From GW2011-AR5 sp041645025 (GTDB lineage Archaea > Aenigmatarchaeota > Aenigmatarchaeia > GW2011-AR5), in assembly GCA_041645025.1 (NCBI GenBank), contig JBAZQV010000005.1, forward strand, positions 1 to 42,873: DNA of 42,873 nt. Direction: 5' to 3'. A program made the position numbers and the translations under genes. Under the pieces are notes generated by a model. It worked only from the letters and a program-made list of their open reading frames with translations, was not told where the DNA came from and searched no databases. Shown piece by piece: positions 31,229 through 39,099 of the stretch. How positions within the stretch are numbered: the stretch's first letter is position 1; every line of letters begins with the position of its first letter.

Positions 31229-32205
31229 ATCAAGTATCCACCATTGATATCTATCGTCGCTCCTGTGATGTAACTAGCATCGTCAGAAGCAAGAAAGGTG
31301 ATCAATTTTGCCACCTCATCAACAGCTCCAAATCTTCCTTGGGGAATCATTTTTTTGTAGGTTTCTTTTTTCTCATCAGGCAGTTCAGCAGTCAACCCCG
31401 TATCGATGAACCCTGGCGCCACACAATTTACTCTTATGCCAAATGGCGCTAAAGCTTTTGCAAAATCCTTGGTGAGATGAATTACGCCTGCCTTCGATGC
31501 GCCATAGCCCGGACTGGTTGTAGGCTCCTTGCCTTTTATAGAAGAAATGTTTATTATGACCCCTTGTCCTCGCTTTAACATGTAGCCTGCCGCCACATAG
31601 GAACAGATATAGGAGCCGGTCAGATTTGTTGCTATCTCGTTATTCCAACCGGAAAGATTGCTATCAAAATTGTCGAACCAGCTTGCAAGGTTTCTGGGTT
31701 CAAGGGCTCTTCGAGAATTTATTCCTGCATTGTTTACTAAGACATCGATTGAGCCGAAATCTTTGTATATTTTTTCAAAAGTTTCTTCTACATGTCTTTG
31801 ATTGCTTACGTCGCATTCAAACGGAAGAACAATCCTCTGGTATGAACATGAGGGGTTTCTCTTTTCAATATGTCTTGCTGCTTTTTCAATCTCGCCATAA
31901 TGCCTTGATATCATTGCAATATCATAGGATGGATTAGAGGCAAATTTGTCGGCAATTGCCATTCCCATGCCTCTTGAGGCGCCGGTTACCACCACGGTTT
32001 TATTTGTTCTGTCTTTCCGGAAAAGCTTGCATCCTGTTATTTTCTCCTCGTCGACACCCGTAATCGCTTTTTTGTATATATGGCTTTCTGTGTTTGTGCA
32101 GCCTCCTTCGCAATGCTCACCGTCGTTGTATGCGCCATAGGATGAATAGTCTGAGCATTTGTAGCACCATCTCTTCAGAGCCATGCTGTTCATGTAGTCT
32201 TTCAT
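31225..32205 (-). CDS. Short-chain dehydrogenase with Cys-rich N-terminal extension
   Basis: The start ATG at 32205 overlaps the stop of the radical SAM gene (ATGA). Residues 1-60 form an extra segment with CYKC, a HCEGGC motif and aromatic residues, probably a small zinc or redox module. From about residue 67 a complete classical SDR follows: TGASRGMGMAIA (NAD(P) binding), NNAG, catalytic Ser in ISSIKG, YGASK with Tyr and Lys, and INGGYLM at the end. It reduces or oxidises a hydroxyl, likely on a sugar or acyl intermediate. The head domain is unusual. Confidence 0.85.
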   Translation of the reverse strand: MKDYMNSMALKRWCYKCSDYSSYGAYNDGEHCEGGCTNTESHIYKKAITGVDEEKITGCKLFRKDRTNKTVVVTGASRGMGMAIADKFASNPSYDIAMISRHYGEIEKAARHIEKRNPSCSYQRIVLPFECDVSNQRHVEETFEKIYKDFGSIDVLVNNAGINSRRALEPRNLASWFDNFDSNLSGWNNEIATNLTGSYICSYVAAGYMLKRGQGVIINISSIKGKEPTTSPGYGASKAGVIHLTKDFAKALAPFGIRVNCVAPGFIDTGLTAELPDEKKETYKKMIPQGRFGAVDEVAKLITFLASDDASYITGATIDINGGYLM

Positions 32206-33638
32206 ATACCAACCTCTTTTCCAATAAATTCGAAGTAATCGTTGAATGCCCGCAAGAATCTGGAATCTATTCGACAAGTTGTCCTGAGCCTTTCAGCATA
32301 GCCAGGGCTGCTGTAGAAATCGTTGTAAATCTTTTCCTGTGCATTTTTGATAGTGTTGTTTGTAAGCGACCTATGGTTGTAAACAAGGTTATTCCTGTCG
32401 TGCTGCTTAAGATCTGAATCCAAAACATACCCCTGAGTTATCATGTCGCTGTGAAATCTGCTTAGCGGTATCGGAGTAAATATTCCTATATTCAATATAT
32501 GCAAAGGTACATACTGCAGACTCGCCGCATCCGAAAAAATGCTTTCTTCTGTTTCCCATGGAAAACCTATTATATAGAAACCCTGATTTATCATACCTGT
32601 TTCCATAGATTTCTGTAAAACTCTACAGGTCTGGTCATTACTAGTCAGGCAATCTCCAACGCGTTTGTTCATTCTTTCAAGAGCTCTATCAGATGTCGAC
32701 TCCACACCCCAAGCTATCTTATGACATCCTGCTTCTTTCATCAGAGCAAGAAGTTCTTCATCTTTTTCCGCGGTTGCCGTATTGCTCATGCAATACCACG
32801 ATGCGTTCAGATCATGTTTTAACATTGTCTGGCAAAGAGATCTGGCTCTTTTCGGGACAGCCGTAAAATTCAGATCCATGAAATAAAAAATGTCGACGCC
32901 ACTTTCCTTAAGCTCTGCCATTTCGTCCACAACGCGTTCTGGTGAACGAAACGTTACCTTGTTACCCCAAAAACCCCCATTATCACAAAAATTACAGTTA
33001 TTGTAGCAGCATCTGCTATATTCAACTATGGCAAAATTTGGATTGGAAGAAACTGGAGGGATTGAAATACCCCTGTAAGACTGCTTCAAAAACACCGGAA
33101 ACCTGGCAGCATTTGGCAAGGAGTCCAGATCCATGATTCTTTCCCTTTGTCCAGTGAAAACAGATCTTTCACCTCTTCTATAAACCAAGCCTTTTACAGC
33201 ATCATAGTTATGTCCGTTCTGCAGTGTCCTTAAAAGTTCCCTGAATGTCTCTTCTCCTTCTTTAACAACAAAAAAATCAAAAGGTTCTTCAATCCTTTCT
33301 CCGAGAAATGACGGATATCTGTTGCCTGCCACAATTTTCGCTTCCGGCAACCTCTCTTTTACAGCGCGGGCGATATTTTTTCCTATTGGATACTGGCATG
33401 TATATAGAGAAAATCCTACAATATCTGGTTTATAGTCAACTATGCTATCAATCATTTCCTGTTCAGCAACTGGCACGACTTCACTGCCACTTTCCTCAGC
33501 AGGCACAAAAATCTCTGCATCGTGACCTTCCTGCCTTGCAACCGCCAAAATCATTTCAAGACCATAGGGCTCATCTACAGCATGCTGAATCTTTGGATCC
33601 ATTGAAATCTTGCATGGATAAACTCCAGCTATTCTCAT
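32202..33638 (-). CDS. B12-binding domain radical SAM enzyme
   Basis: The 478-residue protein has the B12-binding-like N-terminal fold (PDIVGFSLYT, EAKIVAGNRYPS) and a radical SAM barrel with the canonical CYNNCNFC (C-x3-C-x2-C) near residue 210, then FYFMDLNFT and WGVESTSDRALERMNK. It is coupled by ATGA to a methyltransferase gene before and an SDR after. Radical methylation or C-C bond chemistry on a sugar or lipid head is plausible. No DxHxxG motif for base-off B12 is evident. Confidence 0.87.
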   Translation of the reverse strand: MRIAGVYPCKISMDPKIQHAVDEPYGLEMILAVARQEGHDAEIFVPAEESGSEVVPVAEQEMIDSIVDYKPDIVGFSLYTCQYPIGKNIARAVKERLPEAKIVAGNRYPSFLGERIEEPFDFFVVKEGEETFRELLRTLQNGHNYDAVKGLVYRRGERSVFTGQRERIMDLDSLPNAARFPVFLKQSYRGISIPPVSSNPNFAIVEYSRCCYNNCNFCDNGGFWGNKVTFRSPERVVDEMAELKESGVDIFYFMDLNFTAVPKRARSLCQTMLKHDLNASWYCMSNTATAEKDEELLALMKEAGCHKIAWGVESTSDRALERMNKRVGDCLTSNDQTCRVLQKSMETGMINQGFYIIGFPWETEESIFSDAASLQYVPLHILNIGIFTPIPLSRFHSDMITQGYVLDSDLKQHDRNNLVYNHRSLTNNTIKNAQEKIYNDFYSSPGYAERLRTTCRIDSRFLRAFNDYFEFIGKEVGI

Positions 33639-34207
33639 TTAGAAACCTCCAACTCAAAATAAATTTCATTGTAAAGATTCCAGAAGAAAATATTCAACAA
33701 GCTTTTCAGAGGTATAAAATTAACTAATTTCTTTTGCAGTGTCTTTACACAAGTTTTTGAGGTTGTTTTAAGCTCAATTTTCTTTACTATGAATCTTGCC
33801 TTAGTATAGTAAGAAAACTCATGACCCTCGGTGAAATATTCAAAAGAACGTTCGCTAAAAAATCTTACATGAGTGGGGTCTCGGAAAGCGCCCTCGTACT
33901 TGAAATAGGGAACCCATATTCTTACTATGGCACCAGGCTTGCATATCCTATGAATCTCTTCCATAAGCGGGATGTAATTTTTTATATGTTCCAATATATG
34001 CTCGGCATTTATTTCAGAGATTGTGTCTGTTTCAAATGGAAGAGGGGTCTTTTCCAGATTCCACACCACATCAACATTTTCCATGGATTGCCTGTCAAGA
34101 TTTATGAATCCTTCATATGGTTTTTTCCCAGACCCGATATTTATCTTCAAAGCATCTGACTTTATTTCACACAAATTCGAACAGCTAGAGAATAGCAGAA
34201 GATTCAT
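33635..34207 (-). CDS. SAM-dependent methyltransferase
   Basis: From the ATG at 34207 the protein soon reaches LKINIGSGKKPYEGFINLD, the SAM-binding glycine motif I, followed by AEHILEHIKNY and a loop with LMEEIHRICKPGAIVRIWVPYF, the typical class I methyltransferase beta strands. The C-terminal third is basic and not recognisable. It is the first gene of a five-gene operon; GTG 34219 is an alternative start. A bulged hairpin lies just upstream. Confidence 0.85.
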   Translation of the reverse strand: MNLLLFSSCSNLCEIKSDALKINIGSGKKPYEGFINLDRQSMENVDVVWNLEKTPLPFETDTISEINAEHILEHIKNYIPLMEEIHRICKPGAIVRIWVPYFKYEGAFRDPTHVRFFSERSFEYFTEGHEFSYYTKARFIVKKIELKTTSKTCVKTLQKKLVNFIPLKSLLNIFFWNLYNEIYFELEVSK

Positions 34208-34209
34208 AG

Positions 34210-34238
34210 GCCACACCACTAATACCTATGGTGTTGGC
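34210..34238 (-). promoter_or_regulatory. Leader hairpin of the minus-strand operon
   Basis: GCCA-CACCA (34210-34218) pairs with TGGTG-t-TGGC (34229-34238), nine base pairs with one bulge and a 10-nt loop, just upstream of the methyltransferase ATG on the minus strand. It could control entry into the five-gene operon or be a terminator for a facing transcript. Confidence 0.35.
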
Positions 34239-34310
34239 AGAATATCATGGTTATCGTTATAATAAATATATATAGAATATAAAGAATATATATATATTTT
34301 TCATATAGTC

Positions 34311-34318
34311 TTATATAT
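34311..34318 (+). promoter_or_regulatory. TATA box for AbrB-PhoU gene
   Basis: TTATATAT at 34311-34318 lies about 25 nt before the ATG at 34339, so the message would be essentially leaderless, a common archaeal arrangement. The 50 nt upstream are extremely AT-rich. Confidence 0.6.
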
Positions 34319-34338
34319 CTTCCTGTTTTATTATTGTT

Positions 34339-35394
34339 ATGCGACGAAAGGTCATTAAGCAGGGTTACAATACGCTTACTGTAACTCTACCTGCCGAATG
34401 GGCGAAAAAATTCAATGTAAAGCCAGGGGATGAAGTAGACATAACAGAGCAGGGAAGAACACTTCAGGTTTCTACAGACAGGGGCCCTAATCTTTTATCG
34501 ATAACAATTGATATATCAGGCCTCACTTCTGCCGTAATATGGCGTTACATTCTTTCGGCTTACCGGGCAGGTTATGATGAGATAACTATAACAGGAATAG
34601 AACATAACGGGGGAAAATCGAAATCTGCATTCTCAGCAAAGACCAATATCGATTACATGAATAACAAGAACTTTAGCATGACAAGCCCTACACAGATTAT
34701 CCAGTTCGCAACATCATCAGTGCTGCGCACTTCTTTTGACTGGAACAAGTTGATGAAACCCATAGAAGTTGTAAGCGCCTGCGTAAACAGGCTCATAGGA
34801 ATGGAAATAATAGAACAGAAAGATGACTATTGTAAAATAAAAGAGATAAGCGAAACCACTTACAAAGAGTTCAACAATGCGTTCAGAAGAATGTTTGTTC
34901 TCCTCAGGCTAGAGGCGGAATATATAGAAAACGCACTGGCTGGCAAAAAGCTTGACATGAAAGAAATATTTATCGTTGATACCAATCTTGACAGATTTGA
35001 GGATTTTTGTATGAGAGTCCTGAATAAAAAGGGCTATTCAGAGTATAGAAAGACATCGGTAATGTATTCGTCAGCTTTCATAATGGAGTTGATAGGTGAT
35101 GAGCTCAAGAAAATTGGACAACATGTGATGGAAAGCAAAAAAGTCCACTCAAAAATGATCAGGGAACTTTTCAATGTTCAGGTAAAGCAACTGGATCGCA
35201 TCTATGATCTGTTCTACAAATTTGACAAGGAAAAGATAATAGATATTTACAATGAGGACAAAATCGGCACAGATATCATAGAAAAATACAACAAACGCCT
35301 TAACAATGAAGAAAAGGAGATGCTTCATCATTTCAAGAAAGTTGGAATATTTGTGCTTAACCTGACAGAACTGAGGATAGATCTGGAATTGTGA
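34339..35394 (+). CDS. AbrB-PhoU fusion regulator
   Basis: The N-terminal 45 residues are an AbrB-type DNA-binding hairpin (RRKVIKQGYNTLTVTLPAEW, GDEVDITEQG). The remaining 300 residues are helical, with the PhoU-like three-helix bundles (LVRLEAEYIENALAGK region and VKQLDRIYDLFYKF). This architecture is a known archaeal phosphate-response regulator type that binds DNA without a separate partner. It has its own leaderless promoter. Confidence 0.9.
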   Translation: MRRKVIKQGYNTLTVTLPAEWAKKFNVKPGDEVDITEQGRTLQVSTDRGPNLLSITIDISGLTSAVIWRYILSAYRAGYDEITITGIEHNGGKSKSAFSAKTNIDYMNNKNFSMTSPTQIIQFATSSVLRTSFDWNKLMKPIEVVSACVNRLIGMEIIEQKDDYCKIKEISETTYKEFNNAFRRMFVLLRLEAEYIENALAGKKLDMKEIFIVDTNLDRFEDFCMRVLNKKGYSEYRKTSVMYSSAFIMELIGDELKKIGQHVMESKKVHSKMIRELFNVQVKQLDRIYDLFYKFDKEKIIDIYNEDKIGTDIIEKYNKRLNNEEKEMLHHFKKVGIFVLNLTELRIDLEL

Positions 35395-35395
35395 T

Positions 35396-35501
35396 TTACT
35401 TGGCAAACCTCTGATGACAATAGAAAACTTCTGTTTCCTTTATTTTTTTTGATTTCTTTCACGAATCGTTTTTTCCGGGAAAGTTCTGTTTTGAACCAGA
35501 T
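35396..35501 (-). pseudogene. rpiB C-terminal fragment, frameshifted
   Basis: Reading the minus strand gives IWFKTELSRKKRFVKEIKK and, after one base is removed from the A8 run, IKETEVFYCHQRFAK and stop. This aligns along its length with the last 35 residues of RpiB (29550-29999), and the DNA matches too (e.g. CTCTGATGACAATA). The rest of the gene is missing; a different small gene adjoins its 5' side. It is a duplicated, broken copy. Confidence 0.7.
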
Positions 35502-35504
35502 ATG

Positions 35505-35717
35505 TTATTTTCCAAACTCGTCCTTGAGATCAAAACCATATATTGTGATACTTCGGTCCAATGCAGCCGCGGCGGCCCGATAACTTGAAACAAGAGTAGA
35601 ACGTGTTGCAGGATCATAGTCACCTCTATTTCTCTCGATAGCATCCATACGATGACCCAAAAGAGCTAGTTCGTTTTGTGCTATTTCCATGCGTTTTCTT
35701 ATTTGTCCTTCGTCCAT
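35505..35717 (-). CDS. Small helical hypothetical protein, 70 aa
   Basis: The protein is charged and mainly helical (QIRKRMEIAQNELALLGHRM then a second helix with many Ala), no Cys or membrane segment. It stops immediately before the rpiB remnant, so it may have been joined to it by the rearrangement that made the remnant. Function unknown. Confidence 0.5.
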   Translation of the reverse strand: MDEGQIRKRMEIAQNELALLGHRMDAIERNRGDYDPATRSTLVSSYRAAAAALDRSITIYGFDLKDEFGK

Positions 35718-35801
35718 GGCTAAAAATATGACAAATAATTTTAAAAAACGATTATCGTTCGCTACTTCCAGCTATAAAAAATTATTCATCATAGTGTAAC
35801 C

Positions 35802-36146
35802 ATGAAACTTGCACTCGTAGCTGCGTTACTGGGACAATTGGCATCACAAAGCCCGGAAAGATTAGAAACGAAGAAAATTGATATTGTAGGAGAACTAGAT
35901 GGCAAACTGGACGCTGAGATAGTAATGTACAGAGGTAATCTGGACAAGCCTGATGCCAGCGGTCATTTTCATGCGACATTACAACCTGGCGAAAAATGGA
36001 ACAATGTTTTGATTTACGAAGCATTATCAGGGCCAGAAGCTCCCTATACGGAGCTAACGATAAACGGACATCTTATGTATGCCAGATTTATTCGGGATTT
36101 CAATGGCAGGGGCCTTATATTGAACACATGTGCTTTACAGATCTAA
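35802..36146 (+). CDS. Secreted hypothetical protein, likely frameshifted N-terminal part
   Basis: The protein starts with a short signal peptide (MKLALVAALLGQLASQSP) and is beta-rich. The frame ends soon after a GGGG run at 36109-36112, and the frame one base back continues as a plausible protein. The two parts together would give a ~190-residue secreted protein with an FG-GAP-like calcium loop. It resembles the protein at 42391. Confidence 0.55.
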   Translation: MKLALVAALLGQLASQSPERLETKKIDIVGELDGKLDAEIVMYRGNLDKPDASGHFHATLQPGEKWNNVLIYEALSGPEAPYTELTINGHLMYARFIRDFNGRGLILNTCALQI

Positions 36147-36379
36147 CAGACGATGGTGTTCCTGATGTCTTACTGGTATCTCCTGGCCACAGAAACGGCA
36201 AGGTGATAAGCTACGACGCCAACAAACATCAGTACAGGATGCTTAAGCTGGTGGTTGTCCCGGACGAAGCGAAGAAATTTAGGTCAGACTCATTGAAAGG
36301 TAGAATTAAAACATTTCTTTCCGAATTAATAGCATGTTTGACCTTATTGGCATTATTCTGCATCTGGACACTTATCTAA
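36104..36379 (+). pseudogene. Downstream frame of the secreted protein
   Basis: Read in the frame one base back, this segment gives DLTDDGVPDVLLVSPGHRNG, an FG-GAP/EF-loop type motif, then KVISYDANKHQYRMLKLVVV. No start of its own is convincing. It is best read as the other half of the gene at 35802, separated by loss of one G or by programmed frameshifting; sequencing error is also possible. Its last 46 bases overlap the start of the DedA gene. Confidence 0.55.
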
Positions 36380-36966
36380 GTGCCATAATCAGGGATTACG
36401 GACTTCTGGTATATCTTATACTGTTTTTGATAATATTCCTGGAGACAGGGCTGGTGGTGACGCCGTTTTTACCCGGCGACAGCCTGCTTTTTGTCGCAGG
36501 CGCGCTTGCTGCTGCAGGCCTGCTTAATTTTTCGTGGCTTTTTGTAATATTTGTTGTGGCTGCAATAATTGGCGACACGGTAAACTACTGGATAGGCCAC
36601 CACTTTAACCAGCAGGTTCTGAAAAAGGGGAAGATACGTTTCGTCAAAAAGGAGCATCTGGAAAAAGCATATCATTTCTATGAAAAACACGGCGGCAAGA
36701 CTATAATACTTGCGCGCTTTTTGCCTTTCATACGCACGTTTGCGCCGTTCGTGGCGGGCATCGTAAGGATGAAATACAGGAACTTCGCATCCTACAATGT
36801 AATAGGCGGCCTGGTGTGGGTAGCTGCTTTTCTCATAGCGGGCTACTTTTTCGGCAACATACCTGTTGTCAAAGATAATTTGGGGCTTGTTGTTGCCGGC
36901 ATTGTTATCATCACTGTAGTTGCAGGGCTGGCCGGGTTCCTGAGACATAAGGTTGAGAAAAAATAA
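36334..36966 (+). CDS. DedA-family membrane protein
   Basis: The 210-residue membrane protein has the DedA/SNARE-associated signature: LETGLVVTPFLPGDSLLFVAGALA near residue 35, and EKHGGKTIILARFLPFIRTFAPFVAGI near residue 115, with five or six membrane helices. Recent work links the family to scrambling or recycling of polyprenyl phosphate and lipids; here it could recycle the carrier made by the cis-prenyltransferase. The assignment to the family is secure, the substrate is not. Confidence 0.92.
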   Translation: MFDLIGIILHLDTYLSAIIRDYGLLVYLILFLIIFLETGLVVTPFLPGDSLLFVAGALAAAGLLNFSWLFVIFVVAAIIGDTVNYWIGHHFNQQVLKKGKIRFVKKEHLEKAYHFYEKHGGKTIILARFLPFIRTFAPFVAGIVRMKYRNFASYNVIGGLVWVAAFLIAGYFFGNIPVVKDNLGLVVAGIVIITVVAGLAGFLRHKVEKK

Positions 36967-37000
36967 GGCGAAAAACCGGTTGGAACATAACTAAAGACGT

Positions 37001-37507
37001 ATGCACATGTTCGATTCGGCAAAGGTGGTATGCTTGAGTTTATCTAAAGAGAAGGCAACATTTGCAGCCGGCTGCTTCTGGGGAATTGAAGCTGCGTTCA
37101 AGCAAGTCAAAGGCGTAGTCAAGACAACCGTCGGTTACACCGGCGGCTCATTCAAGAATCCTGCATATGAAGATGTATGCAGCGGAAAGACCGGTCATGC
37201 GGAAGCTGTCAAGATTGAGTTCGATCCCAGAAAAACTTCTTATCAAAAACTCCTGGAAGTTTTTTGGCGCATACATGATCCTACCCAGATTAACAGACAG
37301 GGTCCTGACATAGGGAGCCAGTACAGGTCAGTCATATTTTATCATGATTCAAACCAAAAGAAGCTATCAGAGGCTTCCATGACAAAAGAACAAAGGATCC
37401 ATACAAAGCTTATCGCAACAAAGATAGTGAAAGCATCAAAATTTTGGCCAGCAGAGGAGTACCATCAGGATTATTATGGAAAGCACGGCGGCACATGCAA
37501 AATCTAG
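37001..37507 (+). CDS. msrA: Peptide methionine sulfoxide reductase A
   Basis: The 168-residue protein has the catalytic AAGCFWGIE motif near residue 25, then TTVGYTGGSFKNPAYEDVCSGKTGHAEAV and YRSVIFYHDSNQ, all conserved in MsrA, and a resolving-type Cys three residues from the end. It repairs oxidised methionine (S form). ATG 37007 is an alternative start. It overlaps the convergent gene by four bases. Confidence 0.95.
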   Translation: MHMFDSAKVVCLSLSKEKATFAAGCFWGIEAAFKQVKGVVKTTVGYTGGSFKNPAYEDVCSGKTGHAEAVKIEFDPRKTSYQKLLEVFWRIHDPTQINRQGPDIGSQYRSVIFYHDSNQKKLSEASMTKEQRIHTKLIATKIVKASKFWPAEEYHQDYYGKHGGTCKI

Positions 37508-38367
37508 CTACTTTTGTGTACAAATTCGTAGAAGCTTTCACCCAGCTTCTCGCGGGCTTCAGAATCACCGAGCTTCTCTGATACTGCTTTAAGTGTTAGT
37601 TTTTTCGCTGCGAGGAATTTTATTATTAAATCAGCAGAGAATTTCTTCTTTTCCGGAGTTCTTGGAGGGAGCATGTTCTTGAAGTTCACGTAAAGAAATA
37701 TAGCTGAAGCAACATCGCGCACGGTCGCTTTTTTTACTTTTTTCTTAACTTCCTCGGCAAACTCTTCTGCTTTTTCCATGAAATGTTTGTCATCCTCATA
37801 GAACTGATAATAACCATATATCTCGTTGACAAAGTTCTTGGTCTGATAGCTGGGCGGGCAGAAATCCTCTGCATAGCCTAGGGAATGCAGCCAAATTATA
37901 ACTTTAGTATATTTTATGTTGGAAACATCCTCATCGCTGACCAGGTCGTCTATGAATTCCTTTGTTGTCTCTTTTGTTTGCAGCGCCTTTTCGAGAAACT
38001 CCGGCCTGATGTTATTTTTTTCAAAGAAGCGTGCGCCGCCTTTTATCGAGGCGCTAACGCGGAACAACTCCTTCTGGAAGTCCTTCAGCATTGTTACCGT
38101 GTCCTCGTCCTTTATGCGAGCTGTGCGCTCGTTCAATATTTTTCCGACAGCCTCGCGCCAGTCCTCACCATCGGTCTTTTTTAGATAATCCCTTCCCAGA
38201 AGAGGCTTGAGCATGTTTATTATAAATATGGTTTCAGGTTCAGAGCGCTTGCCGCCCATGAAAACTATGCGCAGAAAACGATCCCATATCTCATCAACGT
38301 TCTTGGGCTTATTTGGCCGCTCCTTCATTGTCATGCCAATGAGCTTGTCAAACCCTTTTGGAATCAT
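37504..38367 (-). CDS. Hypothetical all-helical protein, 287 aa
   Basis: I do not recognise this protein. It is soluble, rich in Lys and Glu, and helical throughout, with a DEIWDRFLRIVFMGGKRSEPE segment early and FCPPSYQTKNFVNEIYGYYQFY in the middle. There are no P-loop, HhH-GPD or zinc motifs. It is one of the longest unassigned genes in the window; a nucleic-acid enzyme is possible but unsupported. Confidence 0.6.
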   Translation of the reverse strand: MIPKGFDKLIGMTMKERPNKPKNVDEIWDRFLRIVFMGGKRSEPETIFIINMLKPLLGRDYLKKTDGEDWREAVGKILNERTARIKDEDTVTMLKDFQKELFRVSASIKGGARFFEKNNIRPEFLEKALQTKETTKEFIDDLVSDEDVSNIKYTKVIIWLHSLGYAEDFCPPSYQTKNFVNEIYGYYQFYEDDKHFMEKAEEFAEEVKKKVKKATVRDVASAIFLYVNFKNMLPPRTPEKKKFSADLIIKFLAAKKLTLKAVSEKLGDSEAREKLGESFYEFVHKSS

Positions 38368-38419
38368 TGTAGAGAATTGGGTGTAAGGCTTTAAGAACTA
38401 TTACGGAACATTTTTACTT

Positions 38420-38539
38420 ATGGAAGAAGAAGAACAGGAAATGTTCTGCAACAACTGCGGCAAGAAGATGAAAAAAAGGGCCATAAAGACGATAGCAGGC
38501 TCCTGGGACACATGGGACTGCCCGTTCTGCCACGCGTGA
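38420..38539 (+). CDS. Tiny zinc-ribbon protein, 39 aa
   Basis: An ATG at 38420 starts a 39-residue frame with an acidic head (EEEEQEM), CNNCGK, a basic middle and CPFC near the C-terminus: two CxxC pairs about 23 residues apart, a complete zinc ribbon. It ends 5 nt before the next gene, so it is part of a three-gene cluster. Probably a small zinc-binding protein of the membrane cluster. Confidence 0.55.
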   Translation: MEEEEQEMFCNNCGKKMKKRAIKTIAGSWDTWDCPFCHA

Positions 38540-38544
38540 TAATT

Positions 38545-38769
38545 ATGTTCTGGGGTTTCTGGCCTGTTAGTGAATTTATGGTAATTTTGTTTATTATATG
38601 GATTGCCATTTTCATTTGGGCACTTATTGATATGCTTAAAGCCAGCAAAGAGTCTGGGTGGAAAATACTGTGGTTTATTGTTATAGTACTTCTCCCGTTG
38701 CTGGGCGTGATACTCTACTACTTCATAGGTATGGAACAAGGCAGGAAAAGAAAGCGTAAAGGGCGATAA
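38545..38769 (+). CDS. PLDc_N-type small membrane protein
   Basis: Starting at ATG 38545 the 74-residue product has two membrane helices separated by LKASKESGWKILW, the hallmark of the PLDc_N domain (phospholipase D N-terminal membrane domain, often found alone), and ends basic. Its role alone is unknown; it follows the zinc-ribbon gene and precedes another membrane protein. Confidence 0.7.
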   Translation: MFWGFWPVSEFMVILFIIWIAIFIWALIDMLKASKESGWKILWFIVIVLLPLLGVILYYFIGMEQGRKRKRKGR

Positions 38770-38771
38770 TC

Positions 38772-39083
38772 ATGGAAGTTCCGGCAGAAATAAAAAAGAC
38801 GCAGAGAAAAGTCAACCGCTTCAAGAGAAAGGTAGTCATACCGGTCCTTGTCGTGCTTACGGGCATATTTGTGTTCACGACAGCTGACGTGCAGAAACAC
38901 GTCATGGCCATGTTCTTTGGCAGCGTCGCAGGCTTCTCGCTGCTCACAATAATATTCTTTGTTGCCAACATGACCAAGGAACAGGCACTGAAGGAGACGG
39001 TAAAGCCATATGCGCTCGTGTTCGGGTTGCTGTTTTTGTGGAGCTTAGTGTTTGCTGGCCTGCGTCTGGTCTGGCAATTCTAG
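38772..39083 (+). CDS. Small membrane protein, 103 aa
   Basis: The protein has a basic N-terminal segment and three hydrophobic helices (about residues 22-38, 46-66 and 78-100). It follows the PLDc_N gene with a 2-nt gap, so they form one transcription unit. No family recognised. Confidence 0.6.
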   Translation: MEVPAEIKKTQRKVNRFKRKVVIPVLVVLTGIFVFTTADVQKHVMAMFFGSVAGFSLLTIIFFVANMTKEQALKETVKPYALVFGLLFLWSLVFAGLRLVWQF

Positions 39084-39099
39084 AATAAAACTGAATAAA

